Made by a program: the position numbers and the translations under genes
DNA from: Tomocerus qinae
Taxonomy: Eukaryota; Arthropoda; Collembola; Entomobryomorpha; Tomoceridae
Reading direction: 5' to 3'
Length of the DNA: 64,000 nucleotides
Assembly (NCBI GenBank): GCA_020055645.1
Contig: CM034550.1
Span: 21,050,880 to 21,114,879 of the forward strand
Notes under the pieces: model-generated
Databases searched by the model: none
Seen by the model: only the letters and a program-made list of their open reading frames with translations
What the model was told of the DNA's origin: nothing
Shown here: positions 1 to 14,790 of the stretch, one piece after another
Layout of the letters: each line of letters starts with the position of its first letter
How positions within the stretch are numbered: position 1 is the stretch's first letter

Positions 1-3000
1 TTACAATAAATTACTATAGATTTTCCATTGTTTTCTCTGTGTTATGTTGTACTATAACCATAAATATTCTTAAGACATTGCAATAAGGTCTAGGTATGTA
101 CATTCTTATGCAACTATTCTTAGCTTAAATTGTAGGCTGTATTTCTTTTCTTTATGTTCTGTCTGTCTGTCTCTGGGTTATTTAATTATACCGTGTATTA
201 TAGTCTGTTCTATCCGTTGTCCTGATGTTTTAGTGACCTGAACTGTCATCTGATCACTGGACATGTACATTCGGCATGCTAGGGTCATAATGAACACAGA
301 TTATAATATACTATCCCATATTTTGCGGTATGCGTACTAAACTCTTTGTTTTTGATGTTTCAAAGTAAAGTCAGGCAAAGGTAAGTGGATCGCCGAAGCA
401 AAAGAATAAATAGGTAACACCCCGCAGTGCTGTCCCTTGTCCACTTTAAATTATAATTTCAAAGTTACAAGTTAAGTAGTTAAATTCTTGCAGTTAGTAG
501 TTAGCATGTTATGTGTATCCCTTAGTGCAGTTATTCAAAATGTGAAGTCAACTTGTGCCACAGTAAACAATAAGACTACTGAGTATCACACAACAATACT
601 TACTGCTTACTTACTTCACATGAGATAAGAGAAGCTATCTCACGACAAGATCTATGCTAATAAGTCGTTATGTCACTGCCACTAGGAAACAACTGTTAAA
701 TAAATATAAAACATTTATGTGTGTTCGTAGTCGTATCAATGTCGAGTTCACAGACTTACTTCTGTACACTTTTACTATCCTATCCATTGTATCTCAAACA
801 GAAAAAATTATACAATACAATTCAACGATAAAAAATGTTAATGATTTACTTTTACAAGACTATTTCATGTTCAATATCTTTTTAACGTGTATTTCATACT
901 TCACTTACAGTGCAATGCCACAAGACAAGGGAGAATTTAGAACGCTATAAAATTATTTGACTAGTATCTATCACCTGCCCTTTTTCTATTGAACTACACA
1001 CATGTTGTTCATTAACAAACTATTTTTTCCTTATGTAGTAATCTTGCACGATACAAAAATAACTCCATTCGACCCATCGCCATATATTTATTTAAATTGA
1101 ATTGTATCGTGCACCTTTGCGGTAGAGCTCGTATTCACAATTATCACATTACGGATCTGTTGGATAAATTTACAGCTGGGATTAAGAGACCAAACTCCGT
1201 AACGCAATTTTGTAAAGTCTCTAATGAAGAAGCTAACTGTAGATACAAATCAACTTACTCTACGCTACTATCTGTGCAAGCAATTATTATCCAGTAGGAA
1301 TAATAATTAATGCTAAGTAGCCAAATTAGTTTAGCATAATAGGAGAATTCAATTGCAATGCATCCTTTGTATGGTTTATATTTGTAAATAAATGTTTTTG
1401 TGTGGGGGGATGGGATGTTGAATGTATTCTTCGTGTGTGTGCATCGCATCGTAAATATTTCATATTTTATTTGTATTTTATTACACACGTGCACTGTCCA
1501 AAGCACTGTATGTAAAATATAAAAGTATCATAGTATTATAGCTCAGAGATGTAGCCTAATATATTTCCTTCCGTTGATTTATTATTGAGAATGCACGATT
1601 CAGCCCCAAAGAATATTCTAGAATCTTTTGCAAGAAAAGCATAGTAACTGAAGCAAGTCGAGGAGGCAGTAATAAAAGAAGAGCGTATTGAACATTCCAT
1701 TACATGAGAAAATTGTAGGAAAAATAGAAATTTCTCCCAATGTTTGCTTCTTCACATTGTAATCTATGATTGCATGTATCTGATGTACAAACGTGCGTAT
1801 GCCAGATAGATCCACAGAGTCAATAGAAGATATTGAACCTCTCGGCTAAATCTGTTTGTTTACTTTGATACACACGTAGCGTATAAATATAAAATATGAC
1901 GTACACGAGCCAAGCCTCACTTAGCCTCACTTTACTGATTTTCAGAAGAAATCCAACTCTACGTAAGTCAACTAAAGCCCTATTCACTTATCGTTAAAGG
2001 ACTGACAGGAGCAAGTCAAACCAATTTCACTACAGTCCAGTTACATCTTCCTGTCTTCACATTTTCATTTCGCCAATTCACTTACGTTTGCTCAGCCAGG
2101 AAAAGAACCTCAAATACTATCAACTAAGAAATATTACTCATATCCGCTCCTGATTCATCTCGTGTTTACTTTTCATCTCGTTTCATCTAATTTACTTTAC
2201 TGCTAGACTTTTCCTCCTTTTAGAAATATAAAACGCAATCTTAAAAATTGATATCTCTAACATAATAGGTCATTTTGGGCAGTACGATAAAATTAATCAA
2301 GTTTTTAACAATAATGTGTGCTATTATGGTGTAATTTTGATGAATCTTTATCTAATTACTTCACGGAAAGCTGAAATAGGATTTAATCCAGCTAATTTAA
2401 GCCATATAGAGGGATTTTATTGTATTGGGACTGAGATTCAAACAATGTGCGTGTGCACTTTGTCCATTTCCAGCAGGGAGCCTCAAATGTCTCCAAATTT
2501 AAACTGATCCTAGCCAAAGCACACTTATAGAATCTCATTGACAAAGTAAATAGAGCAAATGCATGTCACTTTAATCTGTAAACTTCAAAACAGTGAAAAA
2601 TTCATTTTTCTTGTGACCCACGAAATAAAGGTGACATTGCATGAAAAATGCTAGTAATAGACAATGGTAAATAGTAGTAGTGTGTGTGGGTAACGCAAAT
2701 TCTTCTCTACAAATAGTAATAAAGTTACACTGGTATTTACATATGTACATAGGTACATAATATTTCGAATGTAGTTGGATATATCCGTAGAATGTTGAAT
2801 GTACAGGAAATAGTAGAAGTATAGAAGATTATGTATTGTGTAATATAATGGAAGTAGATAATATAAAGTAGAAGGTAGCCACAGAATAGCCACATGAGAG
2901 AAGGAGCAAGGATTTAGTAGAGTTGCGTATAGTTTACATAGGAGTGCATCTGGGAGGGCCATACCACACCAAAAGCGAAATAATAGAGAAGAAAAGAGTG

Positions 3001-5219
3001 TTTTCGTATCTGACTTGACTTGGGATAGAATAGTAAGCAATGTAAGCATTCACTTGGCATTTGCTTTAGCTACGGATGTGAATGTTGTGTGTTACCCGCT
3101 GTTCCTATTGTACTCTGCCTATTGTTGTGTGTCCGTCTTTTCCTCTGCTTGACTTCCATACGTAAACACTAAATATGATCACACACAGAAGCATGTAACT
3201 TTATATTCTGCCGTGTCATACATATATGCATTCTATCTCTACATACAAACAAGTAATTCAGTCTATTTTAGCTCTTCTGTCAATTTCATTCAATTCTCAA
3301 AAGTCAGATGCTCCTTACACACATCTATACATGCTGAAATAGTAGTACACAAAAACAAGTTATATCATGACACAGATACATCTCTAGCACATGACATAAG
3401 AAAAGCAAAGGAAAGTAAAGGATGCTACCTGCAATAGAACTAGACCGGAGGACATCCCAAGCAAAACCATCTGCCATTTGTATCTTTAGTATCTATCTCT
3501 GTTATTGAAAAATCCCAATGAACAAGGCTCAAGTATCAATATCTTGTCTATCTGTTTTGTAAATGGGAGCTCTCTATTGTAAAGTCAACTGACTGACATA
3601 GTGAATTCCTCCACTGAGTTTGTCTTGTCCCTGAAATCAAAAGAAAATGCAGAATGGGCACCTAGACAAGGTCTATATGTCCCCGTGTAGAAAACCTTTA
3701 TTTTATTGTGACTCTTCGAGTGTGGTTCAGTTTGGTGGGTCTTGGATCATCATAGTTTGTGTGTGGTTGATACTGTGATAGTACATCAGTAGTAGAAGAG
3801 ATACTCTTTACTATGAAATAAAATGACGGATGAAAAAAGGCATTGGGTTTACTATTTCTCGTGTATAACTTGTACTGGCCACACAAAATGAATGAAAATT
3901 GTGAAAATGTCCATAGAGAGGATTCTTGGGGGGAAATCATAAAAGTGAAGACAATTCTAAGGTTTGTGAGTTTGTAGTAGTGGGAAAAGGTCGTTAGCAA
4001 GGATTCTATTATGTGACATTAGATAATATTACAGCCTGTTGAGCCATTGCCTTAGATGTCGCATCCCGAATAAAGTATAGCACCATTAGCTATTCAACGA
4101 AAGCATTTAGGAGAGGGAATGCATTGAGAGTCTTTACTTTAGTGAGTGTATACTGTCATCTCATCGTAATCACTGGATGATTATGAAGAAGACTCTTCCT
4201 TCAAATATCAAATAATATAACGTATAAGTACTTAAATAAAATCATAATTCCCTATAGAGGCGATATGTCATTTGGGGGAATATAGGAGGAAAACCTGACC
4301 GCTCCTTTTCTTCCATAAATCAATTCTTATTGCTATTTGCTGTATTCTTTTATAGCATCTACAGAGAAAGGAATGAATTTTTATTATGAATGTGAATAAA
4401 TAGATAGAAACTTGCAAGGTATGACAGAAAACGAAGAAAACTTTTATTTCATTTTTCTGTCTTTATGTACTATAACTCTATTTTTCTGGTTTGGTTGGCT
4501 CTGTAGCAAATCCTGTCGGGTGTTTCCTAAATTCAATATGTAAAATAAAGTCAGTAAGTGCAACTAGTAAAACTAAGTTGAACTTTCTTGAATCTACAAT
4601 ATAGACATGGATATATAGCAACTCGCACGGTTTTAGTCACTTGTGAGGCTATTGGGTAATAAATCGTTAATGTATCTGTGAGAAAAATGAAGATTTATGG
4701 GTACTTGAGTTTTTCTTTAGCATAGCATAGTCTCTTAATACTCAACTATTGTTTCTCAAATTATTTATATACATTTTACATAAGATGTCTGTAAAATAGA
4801 GTCACACGTGTGTTTACTATCTATTAAACTATTACTACTACGTGCAGGATAGGCAGACATAGCGGATGCACATGATATTGGATTGTCTGTTAACTGAAAT
4901 GCACTGGAGAATGAATTATGTCTCAATCTGCACATACGTAATACTCATACTTACAGTTTTATAGTATCCTGCTGCTCGTAAGGAATGGCGAAGCAGTGAG
5001 TGAGTTTCTTGTGAATATTTAATGCGGGTAGTAAACTTTAGTTAACTACCCGTAAAATAATGTTATTTTCAATATATATACATATAAGCTACTCAATAAC
5101 AATAATACGAGCCACACCATTCTAATCGTTTATACTTTTACTGCACTATTTCCAATTGGAATTTCTTATCTGGATAGTGCATAGTAGTTTTCTTATTATT
5201 ACCAAAAAGTATGAGGAGT
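1..5219. other. Intergenic sequence, no gene recognised
   Basis: AT-rich sequence with only short frames (the longest is about 130 codons, on the minus strand at 2651-3049) and no protein motif. That minus-strand frame coincides with a patch depleted in C on the + strand, including a C-free run at 2805-2878. Such a patch lacks minus-strand G and so has few TAG/TGA stops, which explains the frame without coding. Confidence 0.6.
158..175. repeat. Short TCTG microsatellite
   Basis: About four TCTG units in a row with a degenerate end. A few other simple runs occur in the window: GA at 5341-5350, CA at 16646-16656, CT at about 16667-16680, and GAT at 39397-39409. All are short. Confidence 0.8.
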
Positions 5220-5438
5220 TCATTTGACAGAAAATTGTTTTATTTTACGAGCTTTGTCGGCACGGCACGTTTCTCTGCATTTATGAGATTTACATTGTCT
5301 GCAGCAAGATGCACAATAATTACTACACAGAAATGACGAAGAGAGAGAGACAAGGAAGGGCAATGTACAATTAACCGGGTAGGTCGGGTCCAGCCTTTTT
5401 CTACGTGTAATTAAATTTTTGATACTCGCAATGATCAT
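5220..5438 (-). other. Cysteine-rich open frame, weak exon candidate
   Basis: A 72-codon minus-strand frame whose residues 38-58 hold seven Cys, spaced C-x3-C-x2-CC-x2-C-x4-C-x3-C, followed by a Lys/Arg-rich tail and a stop. Just before the Cys cluster the minus strand carries a long pyrimidine tract ending in TGTGTAG, and about 23 bases later a second acceptor-like CTTGCTGCAG. A terminal exon joined at one of these sites is therefore conceivable. As a stand-alone frame it has no convincing signal peptide: the first 18 residues are basic and polar. I recognise no family. The length alone is fully compatible with chance, so this is kept only as a candidate. Confidence 0.15.
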
Positions 5439-8400
5439 ATTAAATAGAAAACAATATAATAGATATAACTCTTAGACATTTAACAATAAGGAGTGAACAC
5501 CCTTTTCCCAGTTCGTGCCTCATAAATTTCGGCTGATGTGGAGAGGTGAGGTGGCATGCTAGACTAAACTATTATTGCATATTGATTCAGAATTGTTTAT
5601 ATATACAAACTATATATATCTTGTATTCATACTCCCTGGTATTGTTACTTATCGACAATATTGCTAATCCTATTCAATTTTGCCGAACAATCTGACTTAC
5701 CCACATTAGCAAAGAATTTCACTCCAGGCGCCTTTATATATACAATATCAGACATTGTGTTAGCCACAAAACCTAACGATAAGCTTCATTTCAGTTTTCC
5801 TTTCAATGTCAACATAACTCATTGTTAACAAGGCTTGTTATATTAAGTTACGCCTTCCCTACTCTTCCACGCTCTTTCACAGATACACACTCACTCTGTT
5901 AAGTATTCTGCATCTTACATTTATTTGCTTCACAATTGCAATCCATAATTTACACTCTGCCCTGGGCTCATAAATCTGCAAGGGCGATCTGCATTGACAT
6001 GCTCTAAATTGTAATATATGTATCTATTTTTAAAATCTGTAGACTTGATTTGCTAAGAATTGGAACTGCTTGCAAATTACCACTACGAAAACTATCAACG
6101 AATATTCATGTACAATGCTTACAATCTTTACCTATGAAGCATTGCATCTCAAATCTCAACACACTAGACAATAATATATACTAAAGCATCAACTAAATCG
6201 TCCACCATTATATGAACATGAATGTACCTACGTAATCATAATTTTAGTATTTATTTATTTAGTATCCTTACAGAGAACCTATAGAATAATATACTGACAA
6301 GGAAAGGCAAATAATCATTTTTTGGTGCTACTGGAAAATGACGCACCATACAGTACTTTTTAAATGGAATTTATTGGAAATCTTTTCGAAATGAGATTTT
6401 CCGTTTAAAATGTCCTGTAGATGACGTTACAAAAATATTTTTACTTATTGAGATTTTCAATGGGAATTTGCGGAGTAGTATCTAAAGATTTGCTTTGATT
6501 CATATATTTGTGTTCTTTAGCAATTAAAGTGATTATGCTCAAAGAATTACATCTAATTTTATCAATTTTGAATTAAAATGCAAAAAAATTGGAAGTTTAA
6601 GTGGCAAGGAAGAAGAATCCATGGTATAAATAGAAAATTAGGCTTTGATATTAGATGATATAGGTACATGGAATAAAATTGAAAGCAATTCAAAAGGAGT
6701 GAGTGAGGGATGTAAAAGAAGTTAAGAAACGGGGGATAGAAAAATAGTTTCGTGAGTCAATCCTTTTCACACTCACACCTTCTCTTACACACTTTAAAAC
6801 AAATAGTCTGTTGGGGATGGAGTATCTCCTCACGTAATTCTTTCTGTATTTAATTCAGGATGCATCTTGTAATCTTATTGTTACGTTTACCCCAAGACTA
6901 TGTATACTAATAAGCAGAATCACTTGAGGATTTTAATGCTCCTGTTTATACATATACCACTTGAGGAGATCAGGTATCTTTAGACATCTACATTTTATAC
7001 TTCATTGAATCGTCTTCTTCCTGGACTTGTCTTGACTTTTGACGGAGCTTTTAAGGCATACTTGTGCATGTTGTTAAATGATAAAAAATCATTTAAATCC
7101 CGAGGAGAGAGCATCATGCCCATCCATCGACTCTTTCGGCTCCTGCTCTCATCTAAAGAAAAGCCGACGTTAGTTTTTTCCGCTCTCCGTGTCCGTCACT
7201 CACTTTCACCGCTAAACACACTCAAGTACGCAACTAAACTAATGCAAAGGCTAAAATACATAAATACAATCTTTTTTCAACTGTCTTACTTGTTAGTAGT
7301 GACTTTCAATATGAGGATTAGATCCTCCTATTCAATTCGGTACTCTCTGTAATGAAGTGCAAGGTAATGTATGTATGACAATTTGATAAGAACTTACTTT
7401 ATTACCCACACACAACTATACAGCCAACCGAGCTAACAAAACGTTGTAAGTCAGTCTAACCGAATCAAAGCAAACCACACTCCACTTACACTTTCCATTA
7501 TCTTAATTTGTTCTTGTAAAAAACTCACAAATTAATATTCATACAGCCAAGGCGAATTAAATTATCAAATTCAAATATCCATTAGTCATTCGTTATTCTA
7601 AGTAATGACAGCAAGGTGTTGGGCAAAGAGCGCACTTTATTAAGTAATCATAGATTATCTAGCCGAAAAGAAATTCCTATCACAAAAATAGTATTATCAC
7701 AATTTCAAGGGAAAAAATATCTTGCCAAACAATTGGAATTTACGTATTATTTGTAGTAATTTGTTAATAATTTGGTAATTTTTAGTTAATTACAAACAAA
7801 TGCATCATCAGATAAATTAGAACGATTTATTTTCAACACCTTAACCTATTTATCAATAGTATCTAAAAAATTTTGATGAATTATAATTGAAAAAGGTATT
7901 AGACATAATCATGTCATCATTAAAAGGTTGAAGTTGGATAATACAATTGTAGATTGTAAATATTGTCTTACAGTTTGCATTTGGAGCAGAAATAAAAGAA
8001 TTGCATCTGTAATACAATTGTAATGTGTGAGTAATGATTCGTTTTGTTATCTTAGTATGTCTGTAGTGGAGGATTTTAAGTTAGTTATCTGTGGCCATGA
8101 GTGTAGAAAACTGTCGTGGTCATAAATAAGTTTATTTCAGTAGAGTTACTAGCACAGTGGGTTATTTATGTACAAGTTTCATCGAGAAGCTAAAGTGGTG
8201 GACGGAGCTGGACGGGTTTGTAAGATGTAGTAGGAATTATGAGATTTTATTTGTATTTCTTTTGTGCTGTCTTATTGCATCTAAAGTGTGTGTAATTTTG
8301 GTCTACTAGCCTACTCCGAAACTGTTAAAATGTGAAATTCGAGTAAAAACAAGTAAAAGTAAGTTGATTTTAAGTGGAGTGAATGGAGGAAGATTGTCGT

Positions 8401-11400
8401 AGCCCAAGTTGGCCTGGACTAGTGTATTAATGTGTTACGGGTACAAGTGCGTGACTAAGACTAACTACTCTAGATTTCCACAACATTACATGTCTTTTTA
8501 TGACAACGATAAATTTCCTTTTTTCTTATATCTGTACTGCGAAGAAGAGTCTATGAATATAGTCTAGAGCAGAGCAGATAGATAAATCCTATCCTTCCTG
8601 CATCTACTTCTGTACTCTTTAGTTTTATCTTGTTTATTTCTCTACGTTCTATTCTATTACTTCTTTTGCAACTATTTATGTGGAGATTGTCTTGTTTTGT
8701 TTGTGTGAATCTTCCTCGTATCGTTTACATGTATCGTCCTCTTTTTTATTTTATCTACTCTATCTACGGATCTTAAGCTTCCTTAACATGCTTAACTAAA
8801 ATGTTCATGCAGCAAAGGAAGCCAAACATACCAAATGTGCCATTCTTCCCTTCAAATGTGCAAACAGTCCTTCCCTATCTCTTTCCATGTGACTTCTTTA
8901 AATTGCAAACTCGGCCAACCAAACTCAAAGGAAATAACAAACCGACAATACTCTATACCTAAATATTCTCTATTGTCTGCTCCTGCTTCTATATACATAA
9001 TCCTATTATACAAGACCTTTTTGTAAAAGCTTAAGCTGCTCCTTTAATTTTCAGTGCAGAAAAATAGCAATAATAATTTCGCTTTTCTCATCTACGGAAA
9101 AAATAGAGATAATTGTAAGGAAAATTGCATGCATTGTGTAGTTAAGCAAGGTGAGGCTTTTTACGTGCACTTAATATGCGGTTAGGTTATGATTTGTTGT
9201 AGTATTATTTGTACATGCCTAGATTTGAAGATGTAAAATGCTATGTAATTAAATACTAGCAAAGAACAAATTGCACGCGTGTTGAGTTGTTTGTCTTATC
9301 TTGTCTTTAGTCTTCCCTGCCGTGTTTTCTCTACCACAATCACCGAAGAAGAATGGGTAACATAAGGGCAATTAGTCAAAAGGTGCCCAAAGCATATGCT
9401 TTTAGGTAAAATGACTGAAAGGGTTCTTATATTATGCTCTAGTATATCCTAAATAGTGTCATGTCATGAGCCAGGTCCCTTCTCCACCATTTCGTGCAGT
9501 ATTAATTTTGCATTTAAAACAAAGAGATAAATTGAGTGGGAAACCACGATATTTTTACATGCGTACAGTTACACTTAAAAATTACCTTGTTATAATACCT
9601 AAATTAGTTAAAGGATTATCTTTTTCTCGATTTTTTACAGGACTTTACTCGCTACGTAGATTTTCCTCTTCAAATTCGACTGCGTGCAGAGCGAAAGATT
9701 GAAATGAAATGGAAGAGTAATTTTTAACACAGTGAGGGAAGCAAAGCAAAGCTCTTTGACTATTTTTCCGTAACACGAACCTTAACTGAAATGAAAATTG
9801 AACACGGATTCTTTCAACATTTCTTACTTTCCATTCAACTCTAACTCAATGCTCTTTCTACTAATCTATGCAATTTTTCTCCGTCTTGTTCAAGTTTTTC
9901 CTACGCAATTTATATCTCATTCAGTCCTTGTAATCTTTTCACTTACCACCAAATAACCAACACTAACAATATGCTGGAAACATCCGTCCTACTCCTTCTA
10001 CTACCATCTTCACAAAATTAATGTTTTCAATTAACGCTCGTTGTTTTATAAACATATTACCTACTACTCCTCTTCTTATTTCCAATGCTACCCCTTCAAC
10101 TTTACTGGCATACCAACATATACATCACTCTTTAAATTAATATCTTCCTACATTTCTTCGTTTAAGTAATCCTTTTTCGTTTATGCTGTCTTAATACTGG
10201 TTATTTATTCTTGGACGTTTTCAAACTAATTTATGCTAATCAATTTTTCAACCTTTTCACTACGCATTGTAAAATGTGACTATTAGCAGACAACTTGACT
10301 AATTGTAATAACAACCTGGAATTTATATGAAGTTATTAGTTTCTAGCATCCATGATAAAATACGTCAATTACGTTGCACAGCTTCACACATTAATATCCT
10401 GTAGAACTACTTCTATATCATAAATACCGATGCCATTTTATTTTGAGCTCATCTATCTGCGATTTATGACACGGTTATGTTATCGATACAAGGAATCTCA
10501 TAAAAACATACATTTTTTATGTTCTGCACCATTTTCACATTTTGTCTTTCAGATATTATTAAATCTACTATGCTATTATATAGATGAAGAAAGTAAATGT
10601 GCTTTCTGCAATCACAATAAATATTCAGGAATTTGAAATAGTAAATAATTTCAACGGATTATATTTTTTAATGTATTTTACTAACGCGGGGTGGTTTTAA
10701 AAATATAGGAACTATCAATCGTTTCAAATACGAATCAAGGTGCACATTTTATGTGGAAATGTTGTAGAATGCTTCCCAATCGAAAAGTAGACACATTCGA
10801 AATTCAGATAAATAGAAAATGTATGTTACGGAAATAATGAATCTGGTAATCTTAGGGAACGATGCGAGAAAGAAAAGTGAGAAGAGGGGTAAGGAAAATG
10901 TTAAAAAGAGCGGTAGTGGTTGGTATTGGTCGTTGAGTAATTGAACGGACGGAGGAAAACTTTGATGATCCTGTTAGTAGATCGTTAGAGATCTGATGAC
11001 AGTTACATAGGAGTAAGATACGTTTTGTCTTCAGACTAATGATCCTTGAAGAGGACTATCTATCTCTCCCTCTCGCTGCAAAAAATCTCGCACTGATCTG
11101 TTCTTCTCCAAAAAAACGGTCTTAATAAGTGTCGTCAGTCACTCACTACGCAACTTTAGCACTTGGCCTACCAGCCAGTCGCTCTCCATTGCCTTGCCAA
11201 ATATGTACCTAATGTACGTACCTGTCTAACGCATAAAAAACCTAACTGACATGTACATGTCTCCACATCCAACAACATAGCAATGTATTGCCTGCTCCAT
11301 ACCTACAAACACACATTCTAAGGCTCAAACTATTGTAGTTATAGGGTTATTATGTGTACTAATTGTAAGATCTAATCTTAGCACTAAAAAACCAAAACGA

Positions 11401-13000
11401 TGTTGTTTGCGATTTTGCTCTTTATGTCCAAAATTTCATGCATAAAATTATATGCATTTTCCATCAACATAAATAAATTATTTTGGGACAACTATACTAT
11501 TAAATATGTCAAAAGAACTGAAATACATCTACATTTCAAATTATACGGCATAATTTTTTATTGTGTAATATTAATGCATCAGCGTTAACATAATATCAAC
11601 GAAAAGCAAAAAAAACTTTGTTTTTTATAGTCAATTACAAATGCAATGCATAGTAAATAGTAACATGTAATTTTAAATAATATAGCAGCTATTGTCAATG
11701 TACTAAAGCAAAACTGACACGAGATAGATTTGAAACTTTACTTTAAATGTGTTCAGTTCAGTCAGGCTATTAAGTATACAAACATTTTCCGCTTCATGCA
11801 TAATAATAATTTGAAATAAACGTAGAAAAAGTAAGTTATGAGTTATGACACAGACAATGTTAACAAAATCGACATTATATCAAGCAATTTGAAGATTTTG
11901 ATTTTGCATATAATAATGTCAAAATTATTCTGCATACAACAACAGCAAATAATTATTAGACCACGCTCTATTGCTTAGAAATATCTTCAATGGTATTTGT
12001 ATTAATATACAAGGGTACATTGTGGTATAGTAAGTACTGTTAAAATGCACCGCAAAATACATAGGAACATAATTAATTTAGCAATTAATTAGAAAACGGC
12101 AGGAGTTATGTAAGATTTCGGATTGAATTGTACTGTAGTTGAGTGAATTATTGTGCATCAATTATATAATATCATTGCTATTGTGTTTGGAATATTTATA
12201 TAAAATATTAGCATACCTACCTGCCTAGTCTGGGCTGTTGTAAAAGATTAGAAATTAATTAACATCTTGTATAGCAGAGTAGAGTAAAGTCAGAGTGAAA
12301 CGAGAATGATTACTGGATTTAAAGTCGGGTCTTATGTAAAGTATCAAGTGAGTAATAGGCATGCATGAATATGAATTTCTATTGCTCATTTAATCCAAGC
12401 GAAGCAGGGTTCTACACTGTGAAAAGCGAGAAAGACTTTGCGGGAGGTCTGATCTTGCTCTTTGCTCTCTCCTCTTGTCTCATCATATAAAATTTTGCGT
12501 AAAATATTCATACGTACTTATACTGCTCCCTCTATTTACCCTTCCATCCTCGACAATTGCATCCAGCAAGAAAGGAAAACTCAAAATTCTAGTACATCGA
12601 ATTTGTGTGACTCTTCGTCGCACATCAAAGCAAAGTAGGAAATGCAACGTCTGCATTACATATGCATGCAGAACAGAGTGAGTGTACCTATGTGCATATA
12701 TTCAGTCAATACGTGTAAGTGTGGAGGGAAATGTTGGGCGATTTCTTCCATAGGGATTTGTATGTAATATTACGCAGATATATTGTATAGTGTCCATTAG
12801 AGTCAAGTCAGGATGGGCATTATATAAATATGTACAAGAGGACAACATCGACGTGCATGGCATTTCTTTCTCTACTAGTGCATTGCATTACGCTGCACAT
12901 CATCTTCCATCACATCAGAGAAAATATCTGCATCCGAACTACATATACCATGAAATACCGCAAAGTCACGTCAAGTCAACATAAGCAACCAGACCCGAGT
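5439..13000. other. Intergenic sequence, no gene recognised
   Basis: Alternates between very AT-rich blocks (for example 7660-8010 and 11560-12200) and skewed patches: pyrimidine-rich at 8580-8790 and 9830-10200, purine-rich at 10850-10960. The 12-bp palindrome ACATGTACATGT occurs near 11254. Frames up to 115 codons show no recognisable motif. Confidence 0.6.
6358..6410. repeat. AT-rich imperfect hairpin
   Basis: TTTTAAATGGAA (6358-6369) faces TTCCGTTTAAAA (6399-6410), giving 12 pairs with one G-T wobble. Inside, GGAAATCT faces AGATTTTCC-like sequence. Hairpins of this quality arise by chance in AT-rich DNA, so this is a structural note only. Confidence 0.3.
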
Positions 13001-14756
13001 TCACATCAAACTCAATCGAATAAAAGTGAAAACGAAGCCAAAAGCCATTCCGGAGAGAATGACTTTCTACATTGTATGCGATATTTGATGTGTACATGTA
13101 TAAAAGTGTGTAGACTGTGCAGAAATAAAATCAAGTGTTCCTTCCTCTTTACTTCTCTCTAACTTTAACTTAACTCGCTTAAAACTTTCTGGATTTTAAC
13201 TTCATCCTGAGTTAAGCCCAGTGGTTTCCTCTTTTGATATACATACATGTGTACAGAGATAGCTTCTACGTTTGTATACGACCATTTCACCAAAGCAAAG
13301 CGTTGACTTGAGATGAGACGTTGTCGTTGGGACGTGCCTCCGAAAACAAACAGGCTTCTTGACTCTTCTTCATAAATCATTTAGTAATGGCCATATTATC
13401 GGTTGCCAGATATGCAATGCATAACTAAACAACTTCCACTTACTACTCTACCCTTCCAGGCTTAAGCTACACGATAACCTACCCGCAACTTACAAATGCT
13501 ACTAGTCTATTATATACTTCCCTTTATAGATGCTTATCGTTTATATACGTACACCGACTTCTATTTCTACTTAAGCACAAGTTGCCTACTTATATTTATC
13601 TCTATGCTTGTAATAAGACTTCTTACACGAGCTTTAAAACCAGACTTGTCTAATGCAAAAATAATAATCTTCCTACATGAACAAAGTCCTTTAAAATGTA
13701 TTCAGTCTTCACTCACTCAAAATGTCTATTTTTATTGCATCTGTACTACGTCTAGCTAAACTCAAATACAGAATATTCTTCCACTAGAATTCTTCGACAA
13801 AAATAAAATCTAAATTTAATTTTATAACAATTATTTTACAGTTTTGTAATATTAATGTTCCGGCTTTAACATATTACAACAAAAGTACATTTTTTCAATA
13901 GTACAGTAAGTAGTACAAAGTGGTAGTAGTACATATACATTAGAGATGAGAAATGATCATCACTAATTGTCTCACTGTCCTTTCTCCAAATTTTATTAAC
14001 GCTTATTTGAATTGTTGCTCGCTGAATTTTTAAAGATAAGGAGTTGAACTTTGGATTTGTAAACTATGAAGCATCTATTACCAGTTATTGATTAGTTATG
14101 TATAGAAATAGCAATAAAGTAGTGGACTTTATTGCGGTTATAAAATCCACAGAGGCACAACAATATGTAGAAAAAGGGAGGAATGAACCAACCGAATTGT
14201 ACTGGTATCCCTTTAGGTGTACACAAAAGGCTCCTATAATGAATTGGTTATACAGTTGTGACCCGTAGGAAAAGGTTACCCTAAAGGAAGTATTAACATT
14301 GGTAAGGGAGAATGTTAAATTGACATTTTGAGACAGGAGGACTGGTAGATATTGTGACCGTCTTGAACTACCTATACTATGCGTTCAATTGTGTATAAGG
14401 ACAAAGGGAAGATAAGGGTACAAGTGGACAAGTGCATCGATAATATTAAAAATGTTTTGTGAAATATTTTGGGTGCTTTTCCTTGTCTCTCTGTTAGGGT
14501 GCTTGACTCTCTTAGTAATATGGAACAAAATATTTAGACACAATAGGTAGGGAGATGTTTGGAATTGTCCTGGTAAGAAATTACGTAAGATGTTGTGTAT
14601 TGTGGAAAGGACCCAAACGGTGAGACCCCAGGAGCTAGAGAAGACACTTTTAACTTTAATGGTTTAACTAGTTAGTCCTTTTCTAAGTATTACAAGTATG
14701 CAGGCAGTGGAACGTTATGTAAGTTCCGTAACTTAAGTAAACCCTGCAGTCGCATT

Positions 14757-14790
14757 CACATCCAATCACATCAACATCACATCACAATAC
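14757..14790. repeat. Degenerate ATCACATCA microsatellite
   Basis: CACATCC, AATCACATC, AACATCAC and ATCACAAT succeed one another over 34 bp, with strong 5-bp word recurrence. It has no G on this strand. Confidence 0.6.

Noticed and set aside
1535-1610. tRNA A-box-like TAGCTCAG followed by a B-box-like GATTCAGCC, with a similar pair at 39860-39920, suggesting a tRNA or SINE
   Set aside because: No D-stem or acceptor pairing can be drawn, and a 22-of-25 match between two sites in 64 kb of AT-rich DNA is expected about once by chance.
2651-3049. 132-codon minus-strand frame with hydrophobic segments
   Set aside because: It coincides with a C-depleted + strand patch that removes stop codons on the minus strand, and the hydrophobic residues follow from the pyrimidine-rich codons; no family resemblance.
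12830-13162. Plus-strand frame with a cluster of six Cys near its end
   Set aside because: The Cys codons come from a TGT/TGTG-rich stretch, the spacing is irregular, and another long frame overlaps it; looks compositional.
11564-13895. Similar AT-rich stretches at 11564-11610 and 13845-13895 sharing TGTAATATTAATG and TTAACATA
   Set aside because: The match is short, gapped and AT-only, and similarity fades at both edges; insufficient for a repeat family call.
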